The notes: a model not told the origin generated them from the sequence alone. 64,000 nt of DNA from Candidatus Binatota bacterium (GCA_012960245.1 DUBO01000036.1:21686-85685), one strand, 5' to 3'. Positions 33,729 through 42,926 are shown, counted from the first letter of the stretch. Made by a program: numbers and translations.

Positions 33729-34337
33729 TCAAGCAACGCCGCCACGAACAAAGACAGTCTCGTGCAGCTCGCGCCCCTGCCTGCGGTATTTTGTTTCGTA
33801 GGCCGAGCAGGTCGGCTCGGCGGATTTTTCAGCAGGACCTGCTGACCGGCGTCTACCGGGACGCTGCACCAAGCCCGCTTCCAGCAATCCATCCAGCGCG
33901 CTCTCGTACATCACTCGCACGTCGGTAACGAGCCTCAGCTCGCCGCCGGCGTTGAGGCTTCGTGCGACTCCGCGACAGAACTCGCCGGTGAATAAGCGGC
34001 GCTTGTGGTGGCGCTTCTTCCACCAGGGATCGGGGAAGTAAACATGGAAGGTGTCGATGCTTTCGGGCGCAAGTAGACAGGAAGTAACCCAACGTCCATC
34101 CAGCCCGTAGAGCAGCGCGTTGGGCGGCCGATCGGCTGTCGCTTCAAACGCTTTTACGAGGCCGACGCGAATCTCGAAGCCTGCGTACAGTGTTGAAGGG
34201 GTGCGGCGGGCGGCCTCCAATAGGAAGCCGCAGGAGCCAGCTCCGATCTCGAGCTCTACCCGCTCAACTGAGGGCGCTTGTTCGAGCCACCAGCTGCGTG
34301 GTAGGGGAGAGTCGGGGTCGAAAAGGGCGAAATTCAC
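33729..34337 (-). CDS. trmB: tRNA (guanine-N7-)-methyltransferase
   Basis: Methylates G46 of tRNA using SAM. 202 residues. Motif I LEIGAGSCGFLLEAAR, then FEIRVGLVKAFE, and the TrmB signature HVYFPDPWWKKRHHKRRLF; C-terminal region ETKYRRQGRELHETVF is also diagnostic. Seems a little short at the N-terminus (E. coli 239) but complete for many bacteria. Probably cotranscribed with the membrane gene 15 bases upstream. Confidence 0.92.
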   Translation of the reverse strand: MNFALFDPDSPLPRSWWLEQAPSVERVELEIGAGSCGFLLEAARRTPSTLYAGFEIRVGLVKAFEATADRPPNALLYGLDGRWVTSCLLAPESIDTFHVYFPDPWWKKRHHKRRLFTGEFCRGVARSLNAGGELRLVTDVRVMYESALDGLLEAGLVQRPGRRRSAGPAEKSAEPTCSAYETKYRRQGRELHETVFVRGGVA

Positions 34338-34352
34338 CGTCCGAGGTCAGTG

Positions 34353-34835
34353 CTACGCGGACGTCATGTGCAGGGCCACCCACAGCGTGTAAGCGGTTGC
34401 GATGATAGTCATCCATAAGCCGACCGTGATTCTCATCAGAAGCTTGTCCAGTGCCGGGTCGGTGACTGGCAGGCCTCCCTGTTCGGCCCTGACCATGCGC
34501 AGGCCCATACCGATGGCGACCCAGGTAGCCAGCATGATGACCAGGAAGGCCATCGTCAGTTTCCAGGCCAGGGCAGCGCCGACAAGTTCGAAGTAGTCAC
34601 TCCCGAGGTTCTGCTTGTAGGAGGTCACCTGGTAGGCGCCGGTGATCAACACGACCCCCAGGGAGCCGATCGACAGGGGGCCGTAGACCTTGAGCAACAC
34701 CACGTAACGCGATCGCCGTCTCACCGCGTCGGCGGTTCCTGTTGCTGCCGAGGGCAGGAGCAAGGCCATGAAAACCGAGGTCCCCAGGAAGATGGATGAG
34801 GCCAGGAGATGAACAAACGGCAACAGATCGGGCAT
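34353..34835 (-). CDS. Small four-helix membrane protein of unknown function
   Basis: 160 residues with four predicted helices: FVHLLASSIFLGTSVFMALLL, YGPLSIGSLGVVLITGAY, WKLTMAFLVIMLATWVAIGMGL and LLMRITVGLWMTIIATAYTLWVALHM. Weakly resembles CopD-like/DUF2269-type proteins (His in helix 1, basic loop). No function is assigned. Divergent from nuoB and upstream of trmB on the minus strand. Confidence 0.7.
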   Translation of the reverse strand: MPDLLPFVHLLASSIFLGTSVFMALLLPSAATGTADAVRRRSRYVVLLKVYGPLSIGSLGVVLITGAYQVTSYKQNLGSDYFELVGAALAWKLTMAFLVIMLATWVAIGMGLRMVRAEQGGLPVTDPALDKLLMRITVGLWMTIIATAYTLWVALHMTSA

Positions 34836-34905
34836 GGGCCGCGCTTGTAACGAGCGGTGCGTGTGATTGCAACAAACGTTGTTTTTTCGCCCTCCAGCCG
34901 CTACC

Positions 34906-34911
34906 TATAAT
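34906..34911 (+). promoter_or_regulatory. Perfect -10 element TATAAT upstream of nuoB
   Basis: TATAAT matches the consensus fully; the -35 at the right distance is poor (T-rich). Predicted start of transcription near 34917, at a GTG that could start a longer nuoB, or about 67 bases before the GTG at 34985 that has a GGGGTGA site. Confidence 0.5.
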
Positions 34912-34984
34912 TTAAGTGGCTAGGCCCCTCCAGACTGATGACAACAGGCTTCCTACCCTGGCCGGTACCCGGGGTGACGAGGCC

Positions 34985-35464
34985 GTGCTCGCTGAAACTG
35001 CAGTCCTGACGTCGCTTGACGCGGCCCTGGGCTGGGCGCGCAAATACTCGATATTTCCGTACCCCTTCGCTACCGCCTGCTGCGCCATGGAGTACATGTC
35101 ACTGTCCATGGCTCCATACGATATCGACCGCTTCGGAGCCCTGCTTCCCCGGTTTACACCGAGGCAGGCCGATCTGCTCATGGTCATCGGTACCGTTACT
35201 TGTCGCCAGGCACCGATCCTGAAGCGGGTGTATGAGCAGATGGCAGAGCCGCGCTGGGTAATGGCCTTCGGCGCCTGCGCGTCGACCGGCGGCTTCTATG
35301 ACAATTACACTACCGTCCCTGGTATCGATCGCGTAATACCGGTGGACGTGTACGTCCCCGGCTGTCCCCCCAGGCCCGAGGGTGTTCTCGATGGCCTGAT
35401 GGCGCTGCAGCGAAAGATCCAGGGACAGAAACAGCGCAGCGCGTTTTCGGGCGCGGTCAGCTGA
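34985..35464 (+). CDS. nuoB: NADH-quinone oxidoreductase subunit B
   Basis: Carries cluster N2, the last Fe-S centre before quinone. The N2 ligands are seen: tandem Cys in ATACCAMEYM, Cys in FGACASTGGFYDNY and Cys in VPGCPPRPEG. About 159 residues from GTG 34985, which has GGGGTGA seven bases upstream; GTG 34916 would add 23 residues but sits on the predicted transcription start. Followed by nuoF and nuoG; nuoC, nuoD and nuoE are missing here. The tandem Cys and PGCPPRP rule out a hydrogenase small subunit. Confidence 0.9.
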   Translation: MLAETAVLTSLDAALGWARKYSIFPYPFATACCAMEYMSLSMAPYDIDRFGALLPRFTPRQADLLMVIGTVTCRQAPILKRVYEQMAEPRWVMAFGACASTGGFYDNYTTVPGIDRVIPVDVYVPGCPPRPEGVLDGLMALQRKIQGQKQRSAFSGAVS

Positions 35465-35482
35465 AGCCCCCAGGCTATCCCT

Positions 35483-36757
35483 ATGACAGAGAGCGCGAAC
35501 CCCGAACGAGTGCTGCTTCACTACCTGGACCAGGGAAGTGACCTCTGCGAGATAGAGAATTACGTGGCCGACGGAGGCTACGCTACTGCCAGGCGAGTCC
35601 TGGGCGAGATGAGCCCTGTCGAGGTAATCGATACCGTCAAGGAATCGGGATTGCGGGGCAGGGGCGGCGCTGGTTTTCCGACCGGGATGAAGTGGGGCTT
35701 CGTGGCCCGGGACACGGGCAAGCCGGTGTATCTTCTGTGCAACGCCGACGAGAGCGAGCCCGGCACTTTCAAAGATCGCCAGCTTATTGAAAACGACCCC
35801 CACCAGCTCATAGAGGGGATGATCCTGTCGGCCTACGCGATCGGAAGCGAGAGCGCGTTTATTTATATCCGCGGAGAGTTCCGCAAGGGCTACGATATAC
35901 TCTGTCGCGCGGTGGAAGCAGCCCGGGCCCGGGGTTTTCTCGGCGAGAAAATATTCGCTACCGGTCACACGTTGGACATTGTCGTGCACCTGGGCGCCGG
36001 AGCCTATATCTGCGGCGAAGAGACCGGTCTCATCGAGTCTCTGGAAGGCAAGCGAGCGCATCCGAGAATCAAACCGCCTTTTCCGGCCGTGCAGGGGTTG
36101 TTCGGCTGCCCGACAATCGTCAACAACGTCGAGACCCTTGCCTGCGTACGTCACGTAATGGAAAAGGGACCCGCTTGGTTCAAGGGTATCGGTCCCGGGA
36201 AGAGTCCCGGCCCCAAGTTGTTCTGCGTCAGTGGGCACGTCAACAATCCCGGAGTCTTCGAGCTTCCCATGGGCACCTCGTTGCGCGAACTCATCGAAGT
36301 TCACGCAGGTGGTGTGGCCAATGGCCGCGCCCTCAAGGCCGTTATCCCCGGTGGGTCTTCCGTGCCGATCCTGCGGGCCGACGAAATCGACCTCGCCATG
36401 GATTTTGACTCGGTGGCTGCGGCCGGGTCGATGCTGGGTTCGGCCGGTGTGATCGTGATGGACGAAGATACCGACATGGTGGCCACGTTGAGGACTATAG
36501 CCCACTTTTATCACCACGAGTCGTGTGGACAGTGTACGCCCTGCAGGGAGGGGACAGGCTGGCTTGAGACCATCCTGTTGCGTCTTGAGTCGGGGGAGGG
36601 CACCGAGGCCGATATCGACACTCTCTACTCGGTTGCGGGCGGGATGCTTGGCACGACCATCTGCGTCCTTTCAGACGCAGCGGCCATGCCGGTGCGCAGC
36701 TTCCTGGATAAGTTTCGAGATGATTTTCTGGGCAGCCTGGCGCCAGAGGAAGGCTGA
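35483..36757 (+). CDS. nuoF: NADH-quinone oxidoreductase subunit F (NADH/FMN/N3 cluster)
   Basis: 424 residues. FMN/NADH site GLRGRGGAGFPTGMKW and LLCNADESEPGTFKDR, ICGEETGLIESLEGKR, and the N3 cluster motif SCGQCTPCREGTGWLE with the fourth Cys in TTICVLSDAAAMP. Oxidises NADH and feeds complex I. The NuoE thioredoxin-like partner (N1a), usually adjacent, is absent from this window. Begins 18 bases after nuoB. Confidence 0.95.
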   Translation: MTESANPERVLLHYLDQGSDLCEIENYVADGGYATARRVLGEMSPVEVIDTVKESGLRGRGGAGFPTGMKWGFVARDTGKPVYLLCNADESEPGTFKDRQLIENDPHQLIEGMILSAYAIGSESAFIYIRGEFRKGYDILCRAVEAARARGFLGEKIFATGHTLDIVVHLGAGAYICGEETGLIESLEGKRAHPRIKPPFPAVQGLFGCPTIVNNVETLACVRHVMEKGPAWFKGIGPGKSPGPKLFCVSGHVNNPGVFELPMGTSLRELIEVHAGGVANGRALKAVIPGGSSVPILRADEIDLAMDFDSVAAAGSMLGSAGVIVMDEDTDMVATLRTIAHFYHHESCGQCTPCREGTGWLETILLRLESGEGTEADIDTLYSVAGGMLGTTICVLSDAAAMPVRSFLDKFRDDFLGSLAPEEG

Positions 36758-36766
36758 GGTAACAAG

Positions 36767-38263
36767 GTGCCCCGGGTAACATTCAACGGAATCGACGTCG
36801 AGGTCGAAGCGGGCAGCAACCTCATCGACGCCGCCGAGGCGGCCGGTCACGAGATCCCGCACTACTGTTATCACCCCGGCCTGCCCGTGGCAGGTAACTG
36901 CAGGATGTGCCTCGTCGAGATCAAGGCCCTGTCCGACAAGCAGGACAAGCCGCTGCCCAAGCTGCAGATAGCATGTAACACCGTGGTGCAGGACGGGATG
37001 ATAGCCGAGTCTAACAATGACCGCGTCGCCGAAGCCGGGCGCTCGGTGTTGGAGTTTTTGCTCATCAACCACCCGATCGATTGCCCGATCTGCGACCAGG
37101 CCGGCGAATGTAAGCTGCAGGAATATTACATGGAGTACGGCGGCTACGAGAGTCGCGTCAATCTCGATGAGAAAGTCCTCAAGGCGAAGGCTACCCCCAT
37201 CGGTCCGGACGTCATGCTTGACCAGGAACGGTGCATCCTCTGCACCCGTTGCGTGCGTTTTCTTGATGAAGTGACCGGTACCCACGAGCTCACGATCAAC
37301 GAACGCGGCGATCACAGCGTCCTCAGCCTCACCGAGGGGGCGGTGCTGGATAATCCCTACGCGACCAACGTTGTCGATATCTGCCCGGTGGGTGCACTCA
37401 CGAGCCGGGAGTTCAGGTTCCAGTCGAGGGTCTGGTACCTGTCGAGCGACGATTCCATATGCCCTGGTTGCGCAACCGGTTGCAGTATCGAGGTTCACAG
37501 CCGCGGCAGCGAAATCTTCAGGGTGAAACCGCGTAATAATCCAGAGGTCAACGGTTATTGGATGTGCGATCACGGCCGCCGGGTGCCCTCGTTGCTGCAG
37601 GGGGGGGAACGACTTTCTGCCCACCTCAAACGCGAGCAGGGTCGCTTCTTGACGCGGCCGGTGAGGACCGCGGTGCAGTACGCGGCCAGCCTTATGAAAA
37701 GCGCGGGGCCCGTAGCTGTCATTGTCTCACCGGAACTCAGCCAGGAAGAAGCCGAGTTGCTCAAGCAGGTCGCCGGCCTGTTGGGGAGCGAGGGCTGCCT
37801 GGTCTTTCGTTGTGAGAAACCAGCCTTCGATGACGATGAGTTGCTTATAAGCTCAGACCGCTTTCCTAACCAGCAAGGCTTGCAGGTCCTCGGGATGCGT
37901 CCTGCAGACGGGCCACCGATTGATTGTGCGGCTGCTATCGTCGCCGGATGTGACCCAGCCGCAGCGGGCCCGCAGTGGACCGACTGGCTCGAGGGCCTCG
38001 ACGGGCTACTGGTGCTCGATAGCCATAAGACAGTGACCGCCGCCTACGCCGACTGCTTGCTGGCCACCGCTACCCATTTTGAGAGCGGCGGGACCTTCAT
38101 CAACAAGGACGGCCTGCGACAGTCCTTCGAGGCGGCCATATCACCTCCAGGTGACGCAGTTGAGGGTCGCGTGGTGCTGGGGTGGCTAGTGGAGGAGTTG
38201 GGCTCGGCAGCTGGCATTTCTGCCCCGCCCCCGGCCCTCGAATCCAAACTGGCCGGCGTTTGA
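36767..38263 (+). CDS. nuoG: NADH-quinone oxidoreductase subunit G, short form
   Basis: 498 residues against roughly 680-900 normally. Fe-S part is complete: 2Fe-2S (YCYHPGLPVAGNCRMCLVE, IACNT), His-ligated cluster N5 (HPIDCPICDQAGECKLQ), N4 (CILCTRCVRF, ICPVGAL). An N7-type motif C-x2-C-x3-C-x27-C starts in SICPGCATGCS and ends in WMCDHGR. The following molybdopterin-like domain is shortened to about 230 residues. Cluster N7 is off the main electron path in known enzymes. GTG start; nuoF is nine bases upstream. Confidence 0.93.
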   Translation: MPRVTFNGIDVEVEAGSNLIDAAEAAGHEIPHYCYHPGLPVAGNCRMCLVEIKALSDKQDKPLPKLQIACNTVVQDGMIAESNNDRVAEAGRSVLEFLLINHPIDCPICDQAGECKLQEYYMEYGGYESRVNLDEKVLKAKATPIGPDVMLDQERCILCTRCVRFLDEVTGTHELTINERGDHSVLSLTEGAVLDNPYATNVVDICPVGALTSREFRFQSRVWYLSSDDSICPGCATGCSIEVHSRGSEIFRVKPRNNPEVNGYWMCDHGRRVPSLLQGGERLSAHLKREQGRFLTRPVRTAVQYAASLMKSAGPVAVIVSPELSQEEAELLKQVAGLLGSEGCLVFRCEKPAFDDDELLISSDRFPNQQGLQVLGMRPADGPPIDCAAAIVAGCDPAAAGPQWTDWLEGLDGLLVLDSHKTVTAAYADCLLATATHFESGGTFINKDGLRQSFEAAISPPGDAVEGRVVLGWLVEELGSAAGISAPPPALESKLAGV

Positions 38264-38419
38264 GAGCCATCAGGCGCGCAAAAAGAAAGCTGGCTTGAAC
38301 GAGGTCCTTGTCAATTCAGGGCAGGGCGTGTATCTTTTACACTTGGCGCGAGCGGGAACTCCCCCGAATGCGCCATTAGACCGGGCCGAGGTAACCAATC
38401 CTGCGGGTCCAACGGGAGG

Positions 38420-38436
38420 CCGGCTACACCAGCCGG
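38420..38436 (+). promoter_or_regulatory. Small hairpin touching the ilvB ribosome-binding site
   Basis: CCGGCT, loop ACACC, AGCCGG; its 3' arm runs into the GGAGAGAG Shine-Dalgarno (38435-38442). It could hide the site from ribosomes. No Ile/Leu/Val-rich leader peptide was found. Confidence 0.35.
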
Positions 38437-38444
38437 AGAGAGAT

Positions 38445-40238
38445 ATGACAGAATCAGCAGCAGCCGAAAAGGCGCGCCTGGGCCGCAATGCGGACTCCGA
38501 CGACGCGTCTGCCCCAGCACTCATCGAGGAATTAAGCGGTCGTCAATTGACCGGCGCGCAGATTATCCTCGAATGCCTTATCGCCGAGGGCGTGGACACC
38601 GTTTTTGGCTATCCCGGGGGCACCATACTGCCCACCTACGACAGCCTCTATGATTCAGCTCTCAACCACATTCTGGTCCGGCATGAACAGGGCGCCGTCC
38701 ACATGGCCGAAGGTTACGCCCGGCTGTCGGGCAAGCCTGGCGTCGTAGTTGTCACCTCGGGGCCGGGTGCCACCAACACGGTTACCGGTATAGCCGATGC
38801 CAACATGGACTCTATACCGCTGGTCGTGCTTTGCGGACAGGTTCCCACGTCGATGATCGGCAACGACGCTTTCCAGGAAGCCGACATCGTTGGAATTACG
38901 CGTCCCTGTACCAAGCACAACATCCTGGTGCAGGACGTCCGCGATCTCCCTCGGGTCATACACGAAGCGTTTTTTATAGCGGGTACCGGGCGGCCGGGAC
39001 CTGTTCTGATCGACCTGCCCAAGGATGTCCAGCAGGCGATCTGCGAGTACCGACCTGTCAAAGAGCTCGGCATTCGCGGCTACCGGCCAACCGTAAAGGG
39101 AAACCGGCGGCAGGTTTCACGTGCACTGGACATACTTGAGAAGGCCGAACGCCCCTTGCTCTACGTCGGTGGGGGGGTCCAGTGGGGCGACGCGTCCGAC
39201 GAATTGCGCCTGTTTGCAGAAAAACTGCAGGCGCCGGTCACCACGACGCTGATGGGCCTGGGTACTTTTCCGGCTTCCGACCCCCTGGCCATCGGCATGC
39301 TGGGTATGCACGGTGGGTACTGGGTCAACATGGCGGTGCAGAACTGCGATGCATTGTTCTGTATAGCAGCGCGTTTTGATGACAGGGTTACTGGCGACAC
39401 GGAGCGTTTTGCCTGCGAGGCGCGTGGGCGCATTATCCACGCGGATATCGACCCTTCTTCTATTTCGAAGAACGTCCGCTGCGATGTTCCCATCGTGGGC
39501 GACGTAGGCAACATCCTGTCGATGTTCAATGAACAGGCTGCCGACCATCCGGGTCTTAACGGATCCAAGCGTATAGCCGCCTGGAGAGATCAGATAGCCG
39601 ACTGGAAGGCGGAGCGCCCGCTGGGGTACGAGAAGACGCGGGATGGACGCATACTACCGCTGGCGGTGTTCGACGAGCTACATGATCTTACCAAAGGCAA
39701 CGCGATTATTTCGACCGACGTAGGGCAACACCAGATGTGGACTGCCCAGTTGTACGGATTTGATAAACCGAGGTCGCTGTTGACCTCGGGCGGCCTCGGT
39801 ACGATGGGCATAGGACTGCCCGCAGCCATAGGCGCAGCCTTCGTTGAAAAAGATCGTCCGGTAGTCGTAATCAGCGGCGACGGCAGCATACAGATGAACA
39901 TACAGGAACTTTCTACCGCGGTGCAGTACAAGGTGCCCGTCAAGATAATAGTGCTCAACAACGGCCACCTGGGCATGGTCAGGCAGTGGCAGGACATGTT
40001 CTACGAGAAACGTTTCTCGCAGGTTTATTTCGAGGCGTTGCCTAATTTTCCGGCCCTGGCGGAGGCCTACGGGGCCAAGGGAATGCATGTCGAAAAAATC
40101 GAGGAGCTGAGGCCCGCCCTGCAGGAAATGCTAGACCACGACGGCCCGGTATTGCTCAACGTGACCATCCCCAGCGAGGAGGGAGTCTTTCCCATGGTTC
40201 CCGCCGGCATGGCCGTGGACGAGATGCTTTTCGCCTGA
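38445..40238 (+). CDS. ilvB: Acetolactate synthase, large (catalytic) subunit, biosynthetic type
   Basis: Makes acetolactate/acetohydroxybutyrate for Val, Leu and Ile. 597 residues from the ATG after GGAGAG. TPP-enzyme motifs: GVDTVFGYPGGTILP with the catalytic Glu in HEQGAVHMAEGYARLSG, GPGATNTVTGIADANMDSIPLV, and the C-terminal TPP/Mg site SGDGSIQMNIQELSTA then NNGHLGMVRQWQ. An in-frame upstream extension to a TTG has no family similarity. The regulatory subunit ilvN and ilvC are not adjacent, unlike the common ilvBNC order. Confidence 0.94.
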   Translation: MTESAAAEKARLGRNADSDDASAPALIEELSGRQLTGAQIILECLIAEGVDTVFGYPGGTILPTYDSLYDSALNHILVRHEQGAVHMAEGYARLSGKPGVVVVTSGPGATNTVTGIADANMDSIPLVVLCGQVPTSMIGNDAFQEADIVGITRPCTKHNILVQDVRDLPRVIHEAFFIAGTGRPGPVLIDLPKDVQQAICEYRPVKELGIRGYRPTVKGNRRQVSRALDILEKAERPLLYVGGGVQWGDASDELRLFAEKLQAPVTTTLMGLGTFPASDPLAIGMLGMHGGYWVNMAVQNCDALFCIAARFDDRVTGDTERFACEARGRIIHADIDPSSISKNVRCDVPIVGDVGNILSMFNEQAADHPGLNGSKRIAAWRDQIADWKAERPLGYEKTRDGRILPLAVFDELHDLTKGNAIISTDVGQHQMWTAQLYGFDKPRSLLTSGGLGTMGIGLPAAIGAAFVEKDRPVVVISGDGSIQMNIQELSTAVQYKVPVKIIVLNNGHLGMVRQWQDMFYEKRFSQVYFEALPNFPALAEAYGAKGMHVEKIEELRPALQEMLDHDGPVLLNVTIPSEEGVFPMVPAGMAVDEMLFA

Positions 40239-40270
40239 CAGGTTAAGCTCGGTAATTCCGCGGGTTGGAC

Positions 40271-41092
40271 TTACAGCGGTATGCCGGTTCTGAACAGCAG
40301 CCAGTGACTGGCGATTTCTCCCACTGCGGCGCTCAGGGCCGCGATGTAGAACAAACCGGTCGCCGCCATGGTGTGGGGGATCGCCAGGGTCTTTTCTATA
40401 AGAATAAAAAGGCCCCCGGTCAGTACCCAGCAGAATACTCTCGCGAACACTAGCCAGGGATAAGTGGCGAGTACCTGGACGGCACCGTTCGCACCGTTGC
40501 CGTCCAGCAGGCTGACAACTGCGGTGCTGAGGCAGGCCGTAACGACGGCTGCCAGCAGGCAACCTTTGCACCATTTCAGAATCTGCTTGAAAGGCGCCAG
40601 GTCCATTCCCGTGTCAATCAAGTACCAGTGCCCCAACAGCATGCCGCTCAGGGTCGCACCCACGATGAGGCTTCCCGAAAACAAGGCGGCGGAAAAAACC
40701 AGTCCGGTCAACGGCCCACCGTTCTGCGAGGCAAAGACCCAGGCGCTTGAAGATACAGCCAGCACGCTGGACAGCAGCAGCAGCGGGAAAACCCTTGCAC
40801 GAATAAGCGCCAAATCCGTGAAAAGTGTAATGAAATAGGCAATGAAAACAGCACAGAAGAAGCACCAGGCGGCCACTTCGAGCAACGAAGGGATGCTATG
40901 ACCGGGGTAGTTGAGAAGCAGGTACAGCTGCCCGGCTGCCATGCACATGGCGCAGCCAGCAAAGACTGCGGTTGTCGATTTGTAGTAGCCGCGTTCGAGT
41001 AAAGCGAAGTTGGGAACGGCCAGGGCGATCGCACCACCGACTGCCAGCTTGCCGAATATCAAGATGTAGCTGTGAGCAAAAAGTGTTTCCAT
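40271..41092 (-). CDS. Polytopic membrane protein of unknown function
   Basis: 273 residues, about eight hydrophobic helices covering almost the whole chain, with a few Cys (AVFAGCAMCMAAGQ, CFFCAVF, KWCKGCLL). The regularity of the helices, a plausible ATG start and the absence of a better reading on either strand support a real gene. I do not recognise the family. Convergent with ilvB; upstream of it is the long dnaA leader region. Confidence 0.7.
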   Translation of the reverse strand: METLFAHSYILIFGKLAVGGAIALAVPNFALLERGYYKSTTAVFAGCAMCMAAGQLYLLLNYPGHSIPSLLEVAAWCFFCAVFIAYFITLFTDLALIRARVFPLLLLSSVLAVSSSAWVFASQNGGPLTGLVFSAALFSGSLIVGATLSGMLLGHWYLIDTGMDLAPFKQILKWCKGCLLAAVVTACLSTAVVSLLDGNGANGAVQVLATYPWLVFARVFCWVLTGGLFILIEKTLAIPHTMAATGLFYIAALSAAVGEIASHWLLFRTGIPL

Positions 41093-41499
41093 TCTCTCAA
41101 TTTTCTTAAACTCTGTTCGTAGTCCGGCGCGATGCTAGGCGGGTATCACTCGGCATGCAACACGAGGTAGCCCGTCGCCGGGGGTGAGAGAAATTGAGTC
41201 ACGAAAAACATCAACAATAACACCGGGAAAGGCGACACCATCGGACCGCGTTCAGCCGCTGCCCGTTCGGGTATTAATAAAACGCAATGATTTCGCTGCT
41301 TGGTCTCCAGCTTGTTGCAAACTGCATGGCTGCAACGTAAACGATGCTCGTCGCGTGTTACCGCCCGCGTCGTTTTTTGGCCGGAAAATATCGCGAGCAT
41401 GACTTGGATTATAGAAAAGGAATCAACGTCGATTTTCGTTGCAGAGGATTGGGTCACCAGCTTAGCGCCGGCGATTGACACCGGCCGGGGTCGCGGTTG
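41093..41499. other. 407-base non-coding stretch upstream of dnaA
   Basis: No convincing gene. Contains an inverted pair GTTGCA (41314-41319)/TGCAAC (41331-41336) and a further GTTGCA near 41438, plus AT-rich patches near 41215 and 41275. No clear TTATCCACA-type DnaA box cluster was found, so I do not call an origin. It probably holds the dnaA promoter and its control sites. Confidence 0.5.
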
Positions 41500-42849
41500 A
41501 TGACAGTTCCCAGGCGAGCTGCCGACCGTCTCTGGAATCATGCTTGCTCTCGTATTGAGCAAGAGCTCTCGCAGAAAGATTTTCAAACGTGGATCCTGGA
41601 GCTGACCCCCCGGTCGTTCGAGGACGGACTGATGACCGTGGAGGCGCCTTTCGGGCTGTACCGTGACCGAATCAGGCAGGTGTACCTGCCTGCGCTGGAA
41701 CGTGCGGTATCTGAGGCTGCAGACCACAGCTGTCGTGTGGAGGTGGTGGTGGGTTCGTCCGCGGGGACGCGGCCTGCGAACCGACGCTGGTCGCCCCCCG
41801 CGGGCGGACAACAGAACGCCCGTAAGGTCACGAGCTCACCGCTCAAGAGCTTCGGTAATTTCATAGTTGGAGAGTCCAATCGCATGGCCTGCGACGCCGC
41901 GCGAGCGCTGGCTTCCGCCGAAGCGGGCGCGGGCAATCCGTTGTTCCTCTATGGTGGAGTAGGCCTGGGCAAGACTCACTTACTTCTCGCCATCGCCAGC
42001 GAACTGAGATCAAGAGCGCGTAAAGTTCTCTACTACCAAGGCGAAGACTTCACGAGAAAAATGGTCGATGCTCTCCGCAATGACCGGATGGATTCTTTTC
42101 GTCGCGAGTTTCGTTTTGCCGACGCACTACTCATCGATGATGTACAGTTCATAGCGGGCAAGAAGCGTACGCAGCAGGAGTTCTACCACGCGTTCAACCT
42201 CCTGCACGGCGCTGGAAAGCCGATCGCGCTCGCGTCGGATCGCGGACCACTGGAACTCGAGAAGCTGGAGAACGGATTGCGCAGCCGTTTTCAGGGTGGC
42301 CTGCTCGCCGACCTCGGGCCGCTCGACGCCGAACTGCGATGCCGCATTCTCCGGGCCAAGCTTAAGGAGGCGGACCTTGAGATGGAGGGCGACACCATCG
42401 AGGACCTCGCGCTGCGCATGACGGGTAGTGTGAGAGAGATTGAAGGGCTCGTTTCCCGACTGCGGGCTGCCAGAAGCCAGTCCGGCGGCAGGCTCACGAC
42501 CCAGGTCGTCGAATCGCTGGTGGTTCCCTACGTGGGCGTCGGCTGTGACGTTGATATCGAGACGATCGTCAAGACAGTCGCAACCCACTTCGGTATTACG
42601 CGAGAAGAAATCCTGTCTCGCAGCCGGGCACGCAGGGTGGCCTGGCCTCGTCACGTTGCCGCTTATCTCTGCCGCAAGCTGACCTCTGCTTCTCTGCCCG
42701 AGATCGGCGAAGCCATGGGCGGCAGAAATCATTCTTCTATCCTGCGAGCGGTTCGATCGGTGAAGGATTCGATGAGCGGAGAGCCTGCGCTCGCCGAACG
42801 CATTAATCGCCTCGAAACCCTCCTCGGGCGCGGCGGTCAGTTTTCCTGA
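41500..42849 (+). CDS. dnaA: Chromosomal replication initiator protein DnaA
   Basis: AAA+ initiator that melts oriC. 449 residues. Domain I (WNHACSRIEQELSQKDFQTWI), short linker, AAA+ domain III (NPLFLYGGVGLGKTHLLLAIA Walker A, ALLIDDVQFIAGK Walker B, LENGLRSRFQGGLLADLGP) and domain IV with the DNA-binding signature MGGRNHSSILRAVRSV. ATG at 41500; a TTG one codon upstream is possible. Not followed by dnaN, recF or gyrB, the usual neighbours. Confidence 0.96.
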   Translation: MTVPRRAADRLWNHACSRIEQELSQKDFQTWILELTPRSFEDGLMTVEAPFGLYRDRIRQVYLPALERAVSEAADHSCRVEVVVGSSAGTRPANRRWSPPAGGQQNARKVTSSPLKSFGNFIVGESNRMACDAARALASAEAGAGNPLFLYGGVGLGKTHLLLAIASELRSRARKVLYYQGEDFTRKMVDALRNDRMDSFRREFRFADALLIDDVQFIAGKKRTQQEFYHAFNLLHGAGKPIALASDRGPLELEKLENGLRSRFQGGLLADLGPLDAELRCRILRAKLKEADLEMEGDTIEDLALRMTGSVREIEGLVSRLRAARSQSGGRLTTQVVESLVVPYVGVGCDVDIETIVKTVATHFGITREEILSRSRARRVAWPRHVAAYLCRKLTSASLPEIGEAMGGRNHSSILRAVRSVKDSMSGEPALAERINRLETLLGRGGQFS

Positions 42850-42926
42850 ACGGCTCCCGTTCCGGGCTGGACGTGGCAACAAGCCGGGGCGTGGTGTCTT
42901 TTCTGGCGACCTGCTACCTAGCAGGT

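Noticed and set aside
34916..35464. nuoB as the small subunit of a [NiFe] hydrogenase
   Set aside because: The tandem Cys and PGCPPRP patterns are those of NuoB, and no large subunit gene is nearby.
35099..36517. 472-codon open frame on the minus strand
   Set aside because: Antisense to nuoB and nuoF; no recognisable features.
41475..41480. TTGACA just before dnaA as its -35 box
   Set aside because: A -10 at the right distance would fall on the start codon and has no match.
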